64,000 nt of DNA, from NCBI GenBank assembly GCA_023053575.1, contig JAKZAP010000001.1, positions 28,476,533 through 28,540,532 of the forward strand. Reading direction: 5' to 3'. Source of the stretch: Branchinecta lynchi (taxonomy: Eukaryota > Arthropoda > Branchiopoda > Anostraca > Branchinectidae). The notes beneath the pieces are model-generated. The model worked only from the letters and a program-made list of their open reading frames with translations, was not told the DNA's origin and ran no database searches. How positions within the stretch are numbered: position 1 is the stretch's first letter; every line of letters starts with the position of its first letter. This document shows positions 35,372 to 47,082 of this stretch, piece after piece. The translations under genes were made by a program, and so were the position numbers.

Positions 35372-35555
35372 CTTCCTTGAGCACAGCCGTGGAATGAAAT
35401 ATGCAGTTTGCAGTAAGCCCCATTCACACAAGCCGACGGAATGTAAGCGAACCCAATCCTATCCATGCTACTTTGGGCGGGCCAGGAAATGTAGAAAAAT
35501 TCTGATTGGTCGAATTCAACAAACTGTCCATTCAGGGAAGGAGGAGAAGACATAT
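35372..35555 (-). CDS. PHA/PHB depolymerase-like gene, third visible exon (oxyanion HGC)
   Basis: Acceptor tttttttctag, then 2 nt, 60 codons and 2 nt, then donor GTAAGCC. The peptide includes GQFVEFDQSEFF, RIGFAYIPSACVNG and YCKLHISFHGCAQG. These match in order the family blocks FDQ-F, GYVYVP-AC--G--C-LHVAFHGC-Q. The Cys of HGC is the proposed oxyanion-hole residue of type-2 PHA depolymerases. The 5' phase (A+AT=Asn) and 3' phase (AG+A=Arg) fit both neighbours exactly, so no exon is likely missing on either side. It is separated from the previous exon by a 22.1-kb intron holding the giant palindrome and a LINE, and from the next by a 24.0-kb intron. The linker MSSPPSLNG is not conserved in the family. 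Confidence 0.9.
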
Positions 35556-35728
35556 CTAGAAAAAAAGGAAAAAATATTTAAGAAAGAAAACCACATCATC
35601 ATCTATGATAGCGCCAAAGCGTCTTATTATGTCATAATCTAAGTTTACCGACGACGAAAGCTGTTGAAGACGGCTTCAAAATAAGCTCTTTCCGTTTCTG
35701 CATGAAATCGTTTTGTATTTTAGTAATT

Positions 35729-37262
35729 TTTATGGCACTTGCCTTTCGGCCAAGTGCCATATAGAGATCGCAAGTTCTGTCCGTCCGTCGGTCTGTCGGT
35801 CTGTCCAGGTTTTGCTAGTTCGGGCACTCCCACATAAGCTAGGACGATAAAACTTGGCAGGCGAATCAGGGACCCCAAATGATTAAGTTGGAAATAGTCA
35901 CTTCCCCGATCCGAGCACCGTGGGGGGAGTGGAGGGAGGGGGAATCCGGAATCTTGAGGTATTTTTAACTTTTGAACGGGTGATCGGATCTCGATGAAAC
36001 TTGATATTTGGAACGACCTCATTCCTCAGACGACCCACTTAAAATCTGGACCGGATCCGGTGACTTTTGGGGGGAGCTGCAGGGGGCAACCGGAAATCTT
36101 GGAAAACGATATGAGTGGAGGGATCGAGATGAAACTTGGTGGGAAGACACCTAGCAAACACTAGATACATCATTGACATAACCGAGCCGATTCGGGCACT
36201 GTGGGGGGAGTGGAGGGAGGGGGAATCCGGAATCTTGAGGTATTTATAACTTTTGAACGGGTTACCGGATCTCGATGAAACTTGATATTTGGAACGACCT
36301 CATGCCTCAGACGACCCACTTAAAATCCGGCACTAGCACAAGCACTAGATACATCATTGACATAAACGAGCCGATTCGGGCACTGTGGGGGGGGGAGTGG
36401 AGGGAGGGGAATCCGGAATCTTGAGGTATTTATAACTTTTGAACGGGTGATTGGATCTCGATGGAACTTGATATTTGGAAAGACCTCATACCTCAGACGA
36501 CCCACTTAAAATCTGGACCGGATCCGGTGACTTTTGGGGGGAGCTGCAGGGGGCAACCGGAAATCTTGGAAAACGATATGAGTGGAGGGATCGAGATGAA
36601 ACTTGGTGGGAAGACACCTAGCAAACACTAGATACATCATTGACATAACCGAGCCGATTCGGGCACTGTGGGGGGAGTGGAGGGAGGGGGAATCCGGAAT
36701 CTTGAGGTATTTATAACTTTTGAACGGGTGACCGGATCTCGATGAAACTTGATATTTGGAACGACCTCATGCCTCAGACGACCCACTTAAAATCCGGACC
36801 GGATCCGGTGACTTTTGGGGGGAGCTGGAGGGGGCGACCGGAAATCTCGGGAAACGCTATGAGTGGAGGGATCGAGATGAAACTTGGTGGGAAGACACCT
36901 AGCAAACACTAGATACATCATTGACATGACCGAGCCGATTCGGGCACTGTCGGGGGAGTGGAGGGAGGGGGAATCCGTAATCTTGTGGTATTTATAACTT
37001 TTGAACGGGTGACCGGATCTCGATGAAACTTGATATTTGGAAAGACCTCATGCCTCAGACGACCCACTTAAAATCCGGACCGGATCCGGTGACTTTTGGG
37101 GGGGAGCTGGAGGGGAGAACCGGAAATATTGGAAAACGCTATGAGTGGAGGGATTGAGATGAAACTTGGTGGGACGACACCTAGCAAACACTAGATATAT
37201 CATTGACATAACCGAGCCGTGCCTACTCGTAACAAGTGCCATATGAGCTCTTAGCTCTTGTT
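35729..37262 (+). repeat. B-family element with internal ~283-bp tandem units
   Basis: Starts TTTATGGCACTTGCCTTTCG and ends CAAGTGCCATATGAGCTCTT. Blocks starting GGGCACTGTGGGGGGAGTGG recur at ~36194, 36378, 36660 and 36942. Two are full ~283-bp units, pointing to unequal exchange. It starts ~170 bp upstream of an exon. Confidence 0.85.
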
Positions 37263-37269
37263 TTAGTTT

Positions 37270-37432
37270 GAATTCAGATTACCATGATTGTGATACGAGG
37301 AATAATGATAGGCTTGTTAGTGAGTCGTGTAAGAGTAGTAGAGCGACATTTATAATTAGAAATAGTCGTGTGACTGTTTGGAATAACCTACCGGCAAGCA
37401 TTAGGGAGTCGGATAATCATTTTATTGTTTAA
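37270..37432 (+). pseudogene. LINE polyprotein 3'-end remnant
   Basis: The frame reads DYHDCDTRNNDRLVSESCK, then ATFIIRNSRVTVWNNLPASI. R----WN-LP--I is the common C-terminal signature of non-LTR ORFs. It ends at a stop after DNHFIV. It starts straight after a B element. Confidence 0.6.
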
Positions 37433-37697
37433 GAACAGATTCAACAAATTTTTGTTGGGTAATTGAGTTGATTGTTTAATAAAGATTGGGGAAGGGATTG
37501 GGATTGGATTGGTATGTTTGTTGTGGGTTTTTAGTGAAGAAAGTTGATTTAGAGTGAGTTGAAGCCTCACTAAGTATAAAAAAAATAAAAAAAAATTGAT
37601 AAATAGATCCTGATTATTTGGTGTCCGTCATGTCACATATTGAGACGGGGTATTGGTTTAAGAATATGTTCAACGTGTTGTAGAAATTTTGAAATGA

Positions 37698-37718
37698 ATT
37701 CCTTCCTTCCTTCCTTCA
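37698..37718. repeat. (TTCC)n microsatellite
   Basis: About five TTCC units in a row. Confidence 0.9.
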
Positions 37719-38099
37719 AAAAAACAATGTCTTTCTCCCGCCGAAAGACCATCAAGTCTGCAAAACTGCAAAAACATTAACTGCACTAACTGCAAAAATG
37801 TTCACCTTGTTCAGTTTGTTAACTGCAGTTTTGCTCAACTTTTGTAGCTTAGGGACTATCAGTAATTTTTAAAGAAAAATAATAAAACGAGATTCTCCTT
37901 TTTTTTCTTAATTTAATATTTGCTCCCGACAATTCGGTCTTGTAGATATTCGGCGTTCAACAGACTTCTTAAACATTTTTACTTTAAAAATTTACAAACA
38001 GGTTAAGGCCAGTGGTAATAATCGGAAAAGACCAAGTTCGTATTTGACCGGATACGCCAGCCAAATTTCAACAAGTTCAGATATATTCAGATATCCGTT

Positions 38100-38859
38100 T
38101 TGCGCTGTCAAATATTCAAATATGGATTCAGCATATGGTTTACACTATAGCCTACGTCGTATCTCCTTCCTTACTTACTTCTGCCCAACTTCCGGTTTCG
38201 GCCGGGTACCCGACAAACTAATTATCCTGCCAAAAAAAAATAAAGCTCGAAAACGAACTCGGCATGTCTCCTTATCCCTACATCGAACCTCTAATCAACT
38301 TTAGATGAAACTTTTACTTTTAACAAATTTTCCGGTTTCAGCCGGATTCCAAGCGATCTATACGTCCGGTGAGAAAAGGATTGTCATATACAAATTCAGC
38401 ATGTCTTCTTACCCGCAAATCGAACATCTTATCAAATTATCAGGTTTTGGCCGGATTCCGGACGAGCTAATTGTTCGGACTCAGCACGTCTCCTTGCCCC
38501 TAAATCGAACCTCTAATCAACTTCATATTAAACTTTTACTTTTCACAAATTTTCCGGTTTTCGCCGGATTCTGGATGAACTATTTGTCCGGCGAGAAAAT
38601 AAATTTCATATTCGAATTCAGCATGTTGCCTTACCCCTAAATCAACTATCTCAATAGCTTTTAAACTATATTTGTTTTGCCCCTTAATTTGAAACCCCCC
38701 ACCCTCAAATACAGGGCTCACCTTCGAAGCTGACCTTTACTTTGACCCAAAAGATCCTCCCACCAAGTTTCATCAAAATATCCCAATCCAGACAGTTATC
38801 GTGCGGACAGACGGACAACTTTTACGATGTCATTGGTCTCCAATTACGTTTATGAATCC
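38100..38859 (-). repeat. A-family element, truncated
   Basis: Reverse-orientation copy with four subunits carrying CCGGTTTC-GCCGGATTC and the CAATTACGTTTATGAATCC end. The GGTCTTGTT end is degraded. Confidence 0.75.
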
Positions 38860-39364
38860 TCAACAAATCTGTTTGTTTTTTTTTCTATTTTTGTTTGCAA
38901 TGAATTGTCAGCTTGGCTTCAAATCTTATATTCAGTAATTTTTTCAAGTGTCATAGACAAATCCTATTTTTTGTATGCCCACCGCTCCAGCGCTAGGGAT
39001 TGCCCTGATGTATGAGCACTGGTGCTTTTACGGTTGGGCACCATGCCCTCGAGCAAGGACACGGCCCCCCTCGTAAAAACAAATTCGTTATCAAAATTAC
39101 CCATTATCATGGGAGTAGGCTACTACACCTTGCTCCTGGGCATGGTGCCACAACGTTAGGAGCATTGTGCTCAAATATGGAAGATTTGCATGACTGCTTC
39201 ATACTTGTGAGTAACTCGAATCCTATTTCCATGTATATTTCTTTCTTGCTCAAAAGTAGTCGTTGCTATTTAGGATGGGAATATTTAATCCATCAAGCCT
39301 TGTCTCCTATTGACAATGTCCCACAGCGGAGGGTTTGTGTGGCCCAGGCTTTTAAAGGACATAA

Positions 39365-39530
39365 CTTACCTATAATACTAATGCAACCTACTTCCATAGT
39401 CACTCCATATATTTCTAAACCCGCAGACCTCAATTTCGTACGTTACATTCTAACCCCTCAAACAAAACCACGCTGATGTTATCACTTGCCCTGTTTTGCT
39501 ACCTTCGATGTGTATCAACCTGTGGACGAT
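39365..39530 (+). repeat. J repeat, left part (interrupted by the palindrome)
   Basis: Reads such as TAATACTAATGCAACCTACT, TTCTAACCCCTC and ACAAAACCACGCTGAT match the reverse complement of 54337-54511. An ORF covers 39012-39476, but its product is unrecognised. Confidence 0.7.
39525..39530. repeat. Left target-site duplication GACGAT of the palindrome
   Basis: GACGAT lies directly before TATGGAAGG. The same hexamer follows CCTTCCATA at 44734-44739. If the end is taken one base inside, the duplication could be read as GACGATT. Confidence 0.65.
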
Positions 39531-39589
39531 TATGGAAGGCGGATCGGGTCAAAAGACCCTCCTACATCACATGATAGAGAACCTGCTTA

Positions 39590-40888
39590 GTCAGGTGGTG
39601 CATTCACACCACCTGCTTTGTCACGTCCTCTGTCACGTGGTGTATTTACACCATGTGCTTTGTCACGTCCTCCGTCGTGTCGTGCAACTACACCACGTGA
39701 TTTGTCACGTCCTCTGCCATGTGGTGTGAAGTGTTCACACCACGTGCTTTATCACGTCCTCTGTCACGTGGTGCATTTACACCATGTGCTTTGTCACGTC
39801 CTCTGTCACGTGGTGCATTTACACCATGTGCTTTGTCACGTCCTCTGTCACGTGATGCGAACACACCACATGCTTTGTCACGTCCTCTATCTGGTGATGT
39901 AAGTCCATCGCGTGACAATAGAGGTGCTTGGTCAGATGGTGACTTTCCACCACGTGTATTGTATCGCTGTGTAAATACGCCATGTGTTTTAGAAGGTGGT
40001 GTATTGTAAAAATCAATGAATATTAAAGAGAAAGCGTTGTTATCTGGCCGAACGGGTCAAAACCTAGACTTTGCAGGAAACGCTTCCTGCAAAACCGGTC
40101 TGAAGTCCTTCATAATATCTCACATCACGTGCTTTGTAACGTCCTCTGTCACCTGCTTTGTCACGTGGTGTAAATACACCACCTGCTTTGTCACGTCCTC
40201 TATCACCTGCTTTGTCACGTGATGTAAATACACCTGCAAAACCGGTCTGAAGTCCTTCATAATATCTCACATCACGTGCTTTGTCATGTCCTCTGTCACC
40301 TGCTTTATCACGTGGTGTAAATACACCACCTGCTTTGTCACGTCCTCTGTCACCTGCTTTGTCACGTGGTGTAAATACACCACCTGCTTTGTCACGTCCT
40401 CTGTCACGTCCTCTGCCATGTGGTGTGAAGTGTTCACACCACCTGCTTTGTCACGTCCTCTGTCACCTGCTTTGTCACGTGGTGTAAATACACCACCTGC
40501 TTTATCACGTCCTCTGTCACCTGCTTTGTCACGTGGTGTAAATACACCACCTGCTTTGTTACGTCCTCTGTCACCTGCTTTGTCACGTGGTGTAAATACA
40601 CCACCTGCTTTGTCACGTCCTCTGTCACCTGCTTTGTCACGTGGTGTAAATACACCACCTGCTTTGTTACGTCCTCTGTCACCTGCTTTGTCACGTGGTG
40701 TAAATACACCACCTGCTTTGTCACGTCCTCTGTCACCTGCTTTGTCACGTGGTGTAAATACACCACCTGCTTTGTTACGTCCTCTGTCACCTGCTTTGTC
40801 ACGTGGTGTAAATACACCACCTGCTTTGTCACGTCCTCTGTCACCTGCTTTGTCACGTGGTGTAAATACACCACCTGCTTACTTTAGA
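39590..40888. repeat. CACGTG-rich tandem array, left arm
   Basis: An irregular outer part is followed by a regular 54-bp period at ~40300-40880. Each period is a 30-bp module (CTTTGTCACGTGGTGTAAAT then ACACCACCTG) plus a 24-bp module (CTTTGTCACGTCCTCTGTCA then CCTG). The 30-bp module contains the small palindrome GGTGTAAATACACC and the E-box-like CACGTG. As 54 is divisible by three, long repetitive ORFs appear on both strands (18-residue period); I treat them as artefacts. Confidence 0.9.
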
Positions 40889-41159
40889 CCTACCCTGACC
40901 CTGATTTCCGTATCAGCCAAGAAACACACATTTTAGGGGTATTTCGAAATTTTAATTAGAAAATAACACCTGTTTTTCACTTTAGACTTGCGCCCGATCC
41001 GTATCCGTTCCCCTAGGGAAAGTTTTGTCATTTTTAGTCACCTTAGATTCTGGAACAAGTGCTTATTGTTTCAATTGAAAACTTACATTTTAAGGGTTAG
41101 GAGGGTTGGGTTTAAGGGGGATTTCAGGGTTAGGTTTAAAAACAAGTGTCATTTTATGA

Positions 41160-41770
41160 TTCGAGTGTTCGAAATACCCCTAAAACGTGAGTTTCTTGGC
41201 TGACACGGCATTTTCATTTTTAGGGTCTAGACCCTAGGGAAACGGGTCAAGGTAGGTCTAAAGTAAAAAAAAGTGTCATTTTCTGATTCAGAATGTTCAA
41301 AATTCCCCTCAAACGTGTGTTTCTTGGCTGATACAGCAATTTAATTGTTAGGGTCTAGACCCTAGGGAAATGGGTCAGGGCAGGTTTAAAGTAAAAAAAA
41401 GTGTCATTTTCTGATTCAGAATGTTCGAAATACCCCTCAAACTTGTGTTTCTTGGCTGATACAGCATTTTAATTTTAAATTGTTAGGGTCTAGACCCTAG
41501 GGAAACGGGTCAGGGCAGGTTTAAGGTAAAAAAAAAGTGTCATTTTCTGATTCAGAATGTTCGAAATACCCCTCAAACTTGTGTTTCTTGGCTGATACAG
41601 CATTTTAATTTTTAGGGTCTAGACCCTAGGGAAACAGGTCAGGGTAAGTCTAAAGTAAAAAAAAGTGTCATTTTCTGATTCAGAATGTTCTAAATACCCC
41701 TAAAACGTGTGTTTCTTGGCTTCTACAGCAATTTAATTTTTAGGGTCTAGACCCTAGGGAAACGGGTCAT
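41160..41770. repeat. ~128-bp tandem units with TAGGGTCTAGACCCTA, left arm
   Basis: About five units share GTGTCATTTTCTGATTCAGA, TGTTTCTTGGCTGATACAGC and the palindrome TAGGGTCTAGACCCTAGGG. They are mirrored at ~42780-43340 in the right arm. Confidence 0.85.
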
Positions 41771-42779
41771 GGGTTACGTACATGCTAAAGCAGGTCATGT
41801 GTTCACACCCCGTGACAAAGCACAGGCTAAAGCAGTTGGTGTATCCACACCACGTGACAAAGCACATGCTAAAGCAGGTGGTGTATTCACACCACGTGAT
41901 AAAGGACGTGGTGTATTCGCACCACGTGATAAAGCACGTGGTGTATTCGCACCACGTGATAAAGCACGTGGTGTGAGAAGCCAAATTCAGTCTACGCCCA
42001 GTATTGGTTACATTTTGCTCGTGTTTCCAAAGGTTATAGACGAAACTCATGTGTCATGGATAAGGTTTTCAGACAAGGGGAATGCGAATATGGAATTAAC
42101 TTTTGCCCCTGAATTTCCCTTGACCCTTCACGGTCCTAGGGTCTAGACCCTAAATATTGAAATTGCTGTATCGGCCAAGAAACACAGGTTTTAGGGGTAT
42201 TTCAAACATTCTGAATCCGAAAATGACTTTTTTTTTTTACTTTATACCTACCCTGACCCGTTTCCCTAGGGTCAGGGTAACGGGTCAGGGTAGGTATAAA
42301 GTAAAAAAAAAAGTCATTTTCGGATTCAGAATGTTTGAAATACCCCTAAAACCTGTGTTTCTTGGCCGATACAGCAATTTCAATATTTAGGGTCTAGACC
42401 CTAGGACCGTGAAGGGTCAAGGGAAATTCAGGGGCAAAAGTTAATTCCATATTCGCATTCCCCTTGTCTGAAAACCTTATCCATGACACATGAGTTTCGT
42501 CTATAACCTTTGGAAACACGAGCAAAATGTAACCAATACTGGGCGTAGACTGAATTTGGCTTCTCACACCACGTGCTTTATCACGTGGTGCGAATACACC
42601 ACGTGCTTTATCACGTGGTGCGAATACACCACGTCCTTTATCACGTGGTGTGAATACACCACCTGCTTTAGCATGTGCTTTGTCACGTGGTGTGGATACA
42701 CCAACTGCTTTAGCCTGTGCTTTGTCACGGGGTGTGAACACATGACCTGCTTTAGCATGTACGTAACCCATGACCCGTT

Positions 42780-43340
42780 TCCCTAGGGTCTAGACCCTAA
42801 AAATTAAATTGCTGTAGAAGCCAAGAAACACACGTTTTAGGGGTATTTAGAACATTCTGAATCAGAAAATGACACTTTTTTTTACTTTAGACTTACCCTG
42901 ACCTGTTTCCCTAGGGTCTAGACCCTAAAAATTAAAATGCTGTATCAGCCAAGAAACACAAGTTTGAGGGGTATTTCGAACATTCTGAATCAGAAAATGA
43001 CACTTTTTTTTACCTTAAACCTGCCCTGACCCGTTTCCCTAGGGTCTAGACCCTAACAATTTAAAATTAAAATGCTGTATCAGCCAAGAAACACAAGTTT
43101 GAGGGGTATTTCGAACATTCTGAATCAGAAAATGACACTTTTTTTTACTTTAAACCTGCCCTGACCCATTTCCCTAGGGTCTAGACCCTAACAATTAAAT
43201 TGCTGTATCAGCCAAGAAGCACACGTTTGAGGGGAATTTTGAACATTCTGAATCAGAAAATGACACTTTTTTTTACTTTAGACCTACCTTGACCCGTTTC
43301 CCTAGGGTCTAGACCCTAAAAATGAAAATGCCGTGTCAGC
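42780..43340. repeat. ~128-bp tandem units, right arm
   Basis: Reverse-complement copy of the 41160-41770 block with the same unit order. It shows only scattered point differences. Confidence 0.85.
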
Positions 43341-43649
43341 CAAGAAACTCACGTTTTAGGGGTATTTCGAACACTCGAATCATAAAATGACACTTGTTTT
43401 TAAACCTAACCCTGAAATCCCCCTTAAACCCAACCCTCCTAACCCTTAAAATGTAAGTTTTCAATTGAAACAATAAGCACTTGTTCCAGAATCTAAGGTG
43501 ACTAAAAATGACAAAACTTTCCCTAGGGGAACGGATACGGATCGGGCGCAAGTCTAAAGTGAAAAACAGGTGTTATTTTCTAATTAAAATTTCGAAATAC
43601 CCCTAAAATGTGTGTTTCTTGGCTGATACGGAAATCAGGGTCAGGGTAG

Positions 43650-44710
43650 GTCTAAAGTAAGCAGGTGGTGTATTTACACCACGTGACAAAGCAGGTGACA
43701 GAGGACGTAACAAAGCAGGTGGTGTATTTACACCACGTGACAAAGCAGGTGACAGAGGACGTGACAAAGCAGGTGGTGTATTTACACCACGTGACAAAGC
43801 AGGTGACAGAGGACGTAACAAAGCAGGTGGTGTATTTACACCACGTGACAAAGCAGGTGACAGAGGACGTGACAAAGCAGGTGGTGTATTTACACCACGT
43901 GACAAAGCAGGTGACAGAGGACGTGACAAAGCAGGTGGTGTATTTACACCACGTGATAAAGCAGGTGACAGAGGACATGACAAAGCACGTGATGTGAGAT
44001 ATTATGAAGGACTTCAGACCGGTTTTGCAGGTGTATTTACATCACGTGACAAAGCAGGTGATAGAGGACGTGACAAAGCAGGTGGTGTATTTACACCACG
44101 TGACAAAGCAGGTGACAGAGGACGTTACAAAGCACGTGATGTGAGATATTATGAAGGACTTCAGACCGGTTTTGCAGGAAGCGTTTCCTGCAAAGTCTAG
44201 GTTTTGACCCGTTCGGCCAGATAACAACGCTTTCTCTTTAATATTCATTGATTTTTACAATACACCACCTTCTAAAACACATGGTGTATTTACACAGCGA
44301 TACAATACACGTGGTGGAAACTCACCATCTGACCAAGCACCTCTATTGTCACGCGATGGATTTACATCACCAGATAGAGGACGTGACAAAGCATGTGGTG
44401 TGTTCGCATCACGTGACAGAGGACGTGACAAAGCACATGGTGTAAATGCACCACGTGACAGAGGACGTGACAAAGCACATGGTGTAAATGCACCACGTGA
44501 CAGAGGACGTGATAAAGCACGTGGTGTGAACACTTCACACCACATGGCAGAGGACGTGACAAATCACGTGGTGTAGTTGCACGACACGACGGAGGACGTG
44601 ACAAAGCACATGGTGTAAATACACCACGTGACAGAGGACGTGACAAAGCAGGTGGTGTGAATGCACCACCTGACTAAGCAGGTTCTCTATCATGTGATGT
44701 AGGAGGGTCT
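43650..44710. repeat. CACGTG-rich tandem array, right arm
   Basis: The reverse-complement counterpart of 39590-40888, about five 54-bp units (~275 bp) shorter. Substitutions such as those near 44285 and 44325 show the arms are not identical. Confidence 0.9.
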
Positions 44711-44733
44711 TTTGACCCGATCCGCCTTCCATA

Positions 44734-44739
44734 GACGAT
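44734..44739. repeat. Right target-site duplication GACGAT of the palindrome
   Basis: This matches the left copy at 39525-39530. The host sequence continues TTGTCTGCGAGAAG, collinear with the J repeat at 54 kb. Confidence 0.65.
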
Positions 44740-44955
44740 TGTCTGCGAGAAGTTTTTACATCAGAAAAAACGGTTGTATAAATTGCTTCCCTGTTTTCGC
44801 TACAGGTCAAAGGGTCTCGGAAAAGGCTTAAAACAGCCAAAACCGTTGGTTATTTGTTGAAAGCGCAGCCTAGTTTTAAAGTGTTCAGATATTTCAAAAT
44901 ACTGCAAGTTGGAGAGTAAATAGTGCAAGAGGTCATTTAAGAAAGATCAGTACTC
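44734..44955 (+). repeat. J repeat, right part (interrupted by the palindrome)
   Basis: It contains GCGAGAAGTTTTTACATCAG, GTTTTCGCTACAGGTCAA and TCGGAAAAGGCTTAAAACAG. These match the reverse complement of 54060-54260. The left part of this copy is at 39365-39530. The element type is unknown. Confidence 0.75.
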
Positions 44956-45279
44956 AGCAGACTGGAGACATAACTACCGAGACATAAAATGTTGAAGGAG
45001 TAAAACAAGTAAGAACGAGCTCTGTCACAAACATGATATAATCATCAGTGGTAGGCTTACTCAAAGCAACGCTTCGCCTTCCCGATTACAGTAGAGGAAT
45101 TCGCCTAACAGCAATCCGTCACTGATGAAAGCACTAAAACGGAAACTTTTTCTTCAAAGTACTTGTCTATTTTTTCGCTTCACTTAACAGGTATTTCGAG
45201 GGGTTGCTCATTCCGCGCCACTAGTGTACACTTCGGCGTGGCACCGGCACGGTACCGCGGCACGCGCCACTTCGTGTAC

Positions 45280-45400
45280 ATCAAATATTCTTTGAGCCCA
45301 AGCTCAAATATCGCTGATGAAGACCCTTGCCAAGAAGGGTCGAAATATCGCTGATGAAGAATCATAGCTGACGTATCCGTTGTAAACATTGTTTGGTTAA
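45280..45400 (+). repeat. L-family copy 7 (hammerhead-like core, helix I lost)
   Basis: CTGATGA, AGACCCTT, GCCAAG, AAGGGTC, GAAATATCGCTGATGAAG. Helix II is a perfect 7-bp GACCCTT/AAGGGTC, but the sequence 5' of the core does not pair with GCTG. The upstream junction looks like a recombination between two ATATCGCTGATGAAG repeats. Confidence 0.6.
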
Positions 45401-45852
45401 ATGGTGTAAATCGTTTTACGAGTGAGCAACACCTTGAGGTATCATTCAAGAGAATGGTTAAATCCCATTATTTGAAAAGGAAAGAAGTGTGATAAGAGGA
45501 AAGGGTATTTATTTAAAAAAAAAAAAAATATCCTCCCCCCCCCCCAAAGGGGGGAGGGAAAGGTAATGAGGGAATGATATAGCGGATTCATGGTGGTTAG
45601 AATTACGGCCACAATCAGGATTTTTTTGTCTTAAAAGTGGCCGCTAATGGTAAATTGTTTGCTTAATTTATGTGTTTTTGATGAAATTAAAAAAAATTCT
45701 GTCTATGTCTATGTCTAGTTCATCGACAAACTTTCTTTTAATTCCAGTTTATCACACATTAGCTCTTAATTTGCTCTTGGTTTCCGGAAATTCCTCCTCT
45801 CAAGTCTTGCGTCTTTTGTTGGCTGTTATCTGACATCAAGTTTGTTATTTGT

Positions 45853-46966
45853 GGGATCACAAAACGTAAGTGGAGGGATACCTATGACATCGCAAAAGTT
45901 GTCCGTCTGTCCGTCTGTAAGCACGATAACTCTCGAAGGGAATGAGATATTTTGATGAAACTTGGTGTGAGGATTCGTTGGGTCGTCGAACCAGTCAAGT
46001 TCGTAGATGGGCTTTGTAGCCCTACATTTAGGGGTAGGGGAGGGGGTTCAAATTAAGGGCCAAACAAAAATTTTGAAACAGCTAATTTGATGGTCGATTA
46101 TGGGGTAAGACGACATGCTGAACACGGCGGTGAAAACCATTTTGTCCTTGGACAAGTAGTTCGCCCGGAATCCGGCCAACATCGGAAGGTTTGTTAAAAG
46201 TTGAAGTTGATTTAATGTTCAATTTAGTGGTAGGAAGATATGCTGAGGACGATCGTGAAAACTATTTTCTCGACGGACAAGTAGTTCGTCCGGAATCCGG
46301 CCCAAACCGGAAAGTTTGTTAAAATTAAAAGTTTTATTTGGAGTTGATTAGATGTTCGATTTAGGGCAAGAAGACATGCTGAACACTTATGTGAAAACAA
46401 TTTTCTACCTGGACATGTAGTTCCCCCCGAATCCGGCCAAAACCGGAAAATTGTTAGAAGCTTAAGTTTTATTTCTAGTTGATTAGATAACCGATTTAAG
46501 GGTAAGAAGAGATGCTGAATCCGTTTTTGACTATCATATTTTACCCGGAAATATAGTTCAACCGGAATCCGGCTGGAGTCCGAAAATATGTTATAAGTTA
46601 AGTTTTTATTTGAAGTTGATTAGATGTTCATTACTCGGGAAAGAAGATACCCTGAGTTCCTTTTTTAGCTTTCTTTTTTCGCCGGACAAGTAGTTCTGGA
46701 GTTCGGCCGAAACTAGGAAATTTGCAGAAGTGACAGGAAGTTTTCGTCAAAACAGATATGACTTATAGGGGTAAACACAGTTGCTGAATCCATATCTGAA
46801 CTTGGTTTTCTCAGATGACTAGCTATTTGGCCTTAATCTGTTTCTGAATTTTAATTGTAAAAATGTTCATGGAGTCTGGCGATGACTGGATCTGGCTAAG
46901 ACAAGACCCAGTTGTCTGGATCAGATATTGAATTTTTGGGATCCCATTGGAACCTTTGGTCTTGTT
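45853..46966 (+). repeat. A-family element
   Basis: Starts GGGATCACAAAACGTAAGTG and ends TTTTTGGGATCCCATTGG then AACCTTTGGTCTTGTT, with about five internal subunits. Confidence 0.85.
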
Positions 46967-47082
46967 CTATTCGATTCGGCTGTTTAGTTAAACCTTAAAA
47001 AAATCGGTGAAATGAGCGCACTTCTACTGTAGGCTACTAGATATTGGGGTCTACGCAAAGTTATAATAATGATGACAGTTAA

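Larger units (their letters stand above)
39531..44733. mobile_element. 5.2-kb giant palindromic (foldback) element
   Basis: The left arm (39531-42262) and right arm (42279-44733) are near-perfect reverse complements about a 16-nt centre, 42263-42278. Corresponding ORFs are identical or differ by one or two residues between arms, for example 41754-42050 on minus and 42490-42786 on plus. The right arm is ~275 bp shorter, almost all in the CACGTG array. Ends are TATGGAAGG...CCTTCCATA, flanked by a direct repeat GACGAT (39525-39530, 44734-44739). From outside inwards each arm has a CACGTG-rich array, a unique spacer, five ~128-bp units, a second short CACGTG array and a unique centre. I recognise no protein gene; the many ORFs come from arrays whose period is a multiple of three. 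Transposon class unknown. Confidence 0.85.

Noticed and set aside
39590..40888. CRISPR array
   Set aside because: Regular repeats are present, but the units are contiguous without unique spacers, and the genome is clearly eukaryotic.
40286..40936. 216-residue repetitive ORF (TPPALSRPLSPALSRGVN type) and its antisense partners
   Set aside because: The 54-bp period is divisible by three, so open frames arise on both strands. The mirrored arm encodes the same peptides. No start context, splice site or family match supports a protein.
41160..41770. Telomere-like TTAGGG repeats
   Set aside because: TAGGGTCTAGACCCTAGGG occurs once per ~128-bp unit and is a palindrome, not a head-to-tail telomeric array.
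39531..44733. Assembly or amplification artefact explaining the palindrome
   Set aside because: The arms differ by ~275 bp and by scattered bases, and are flanked by a direct repeat matching an empty paralogous site. The artefact is unlikely but not excluded without long reads.
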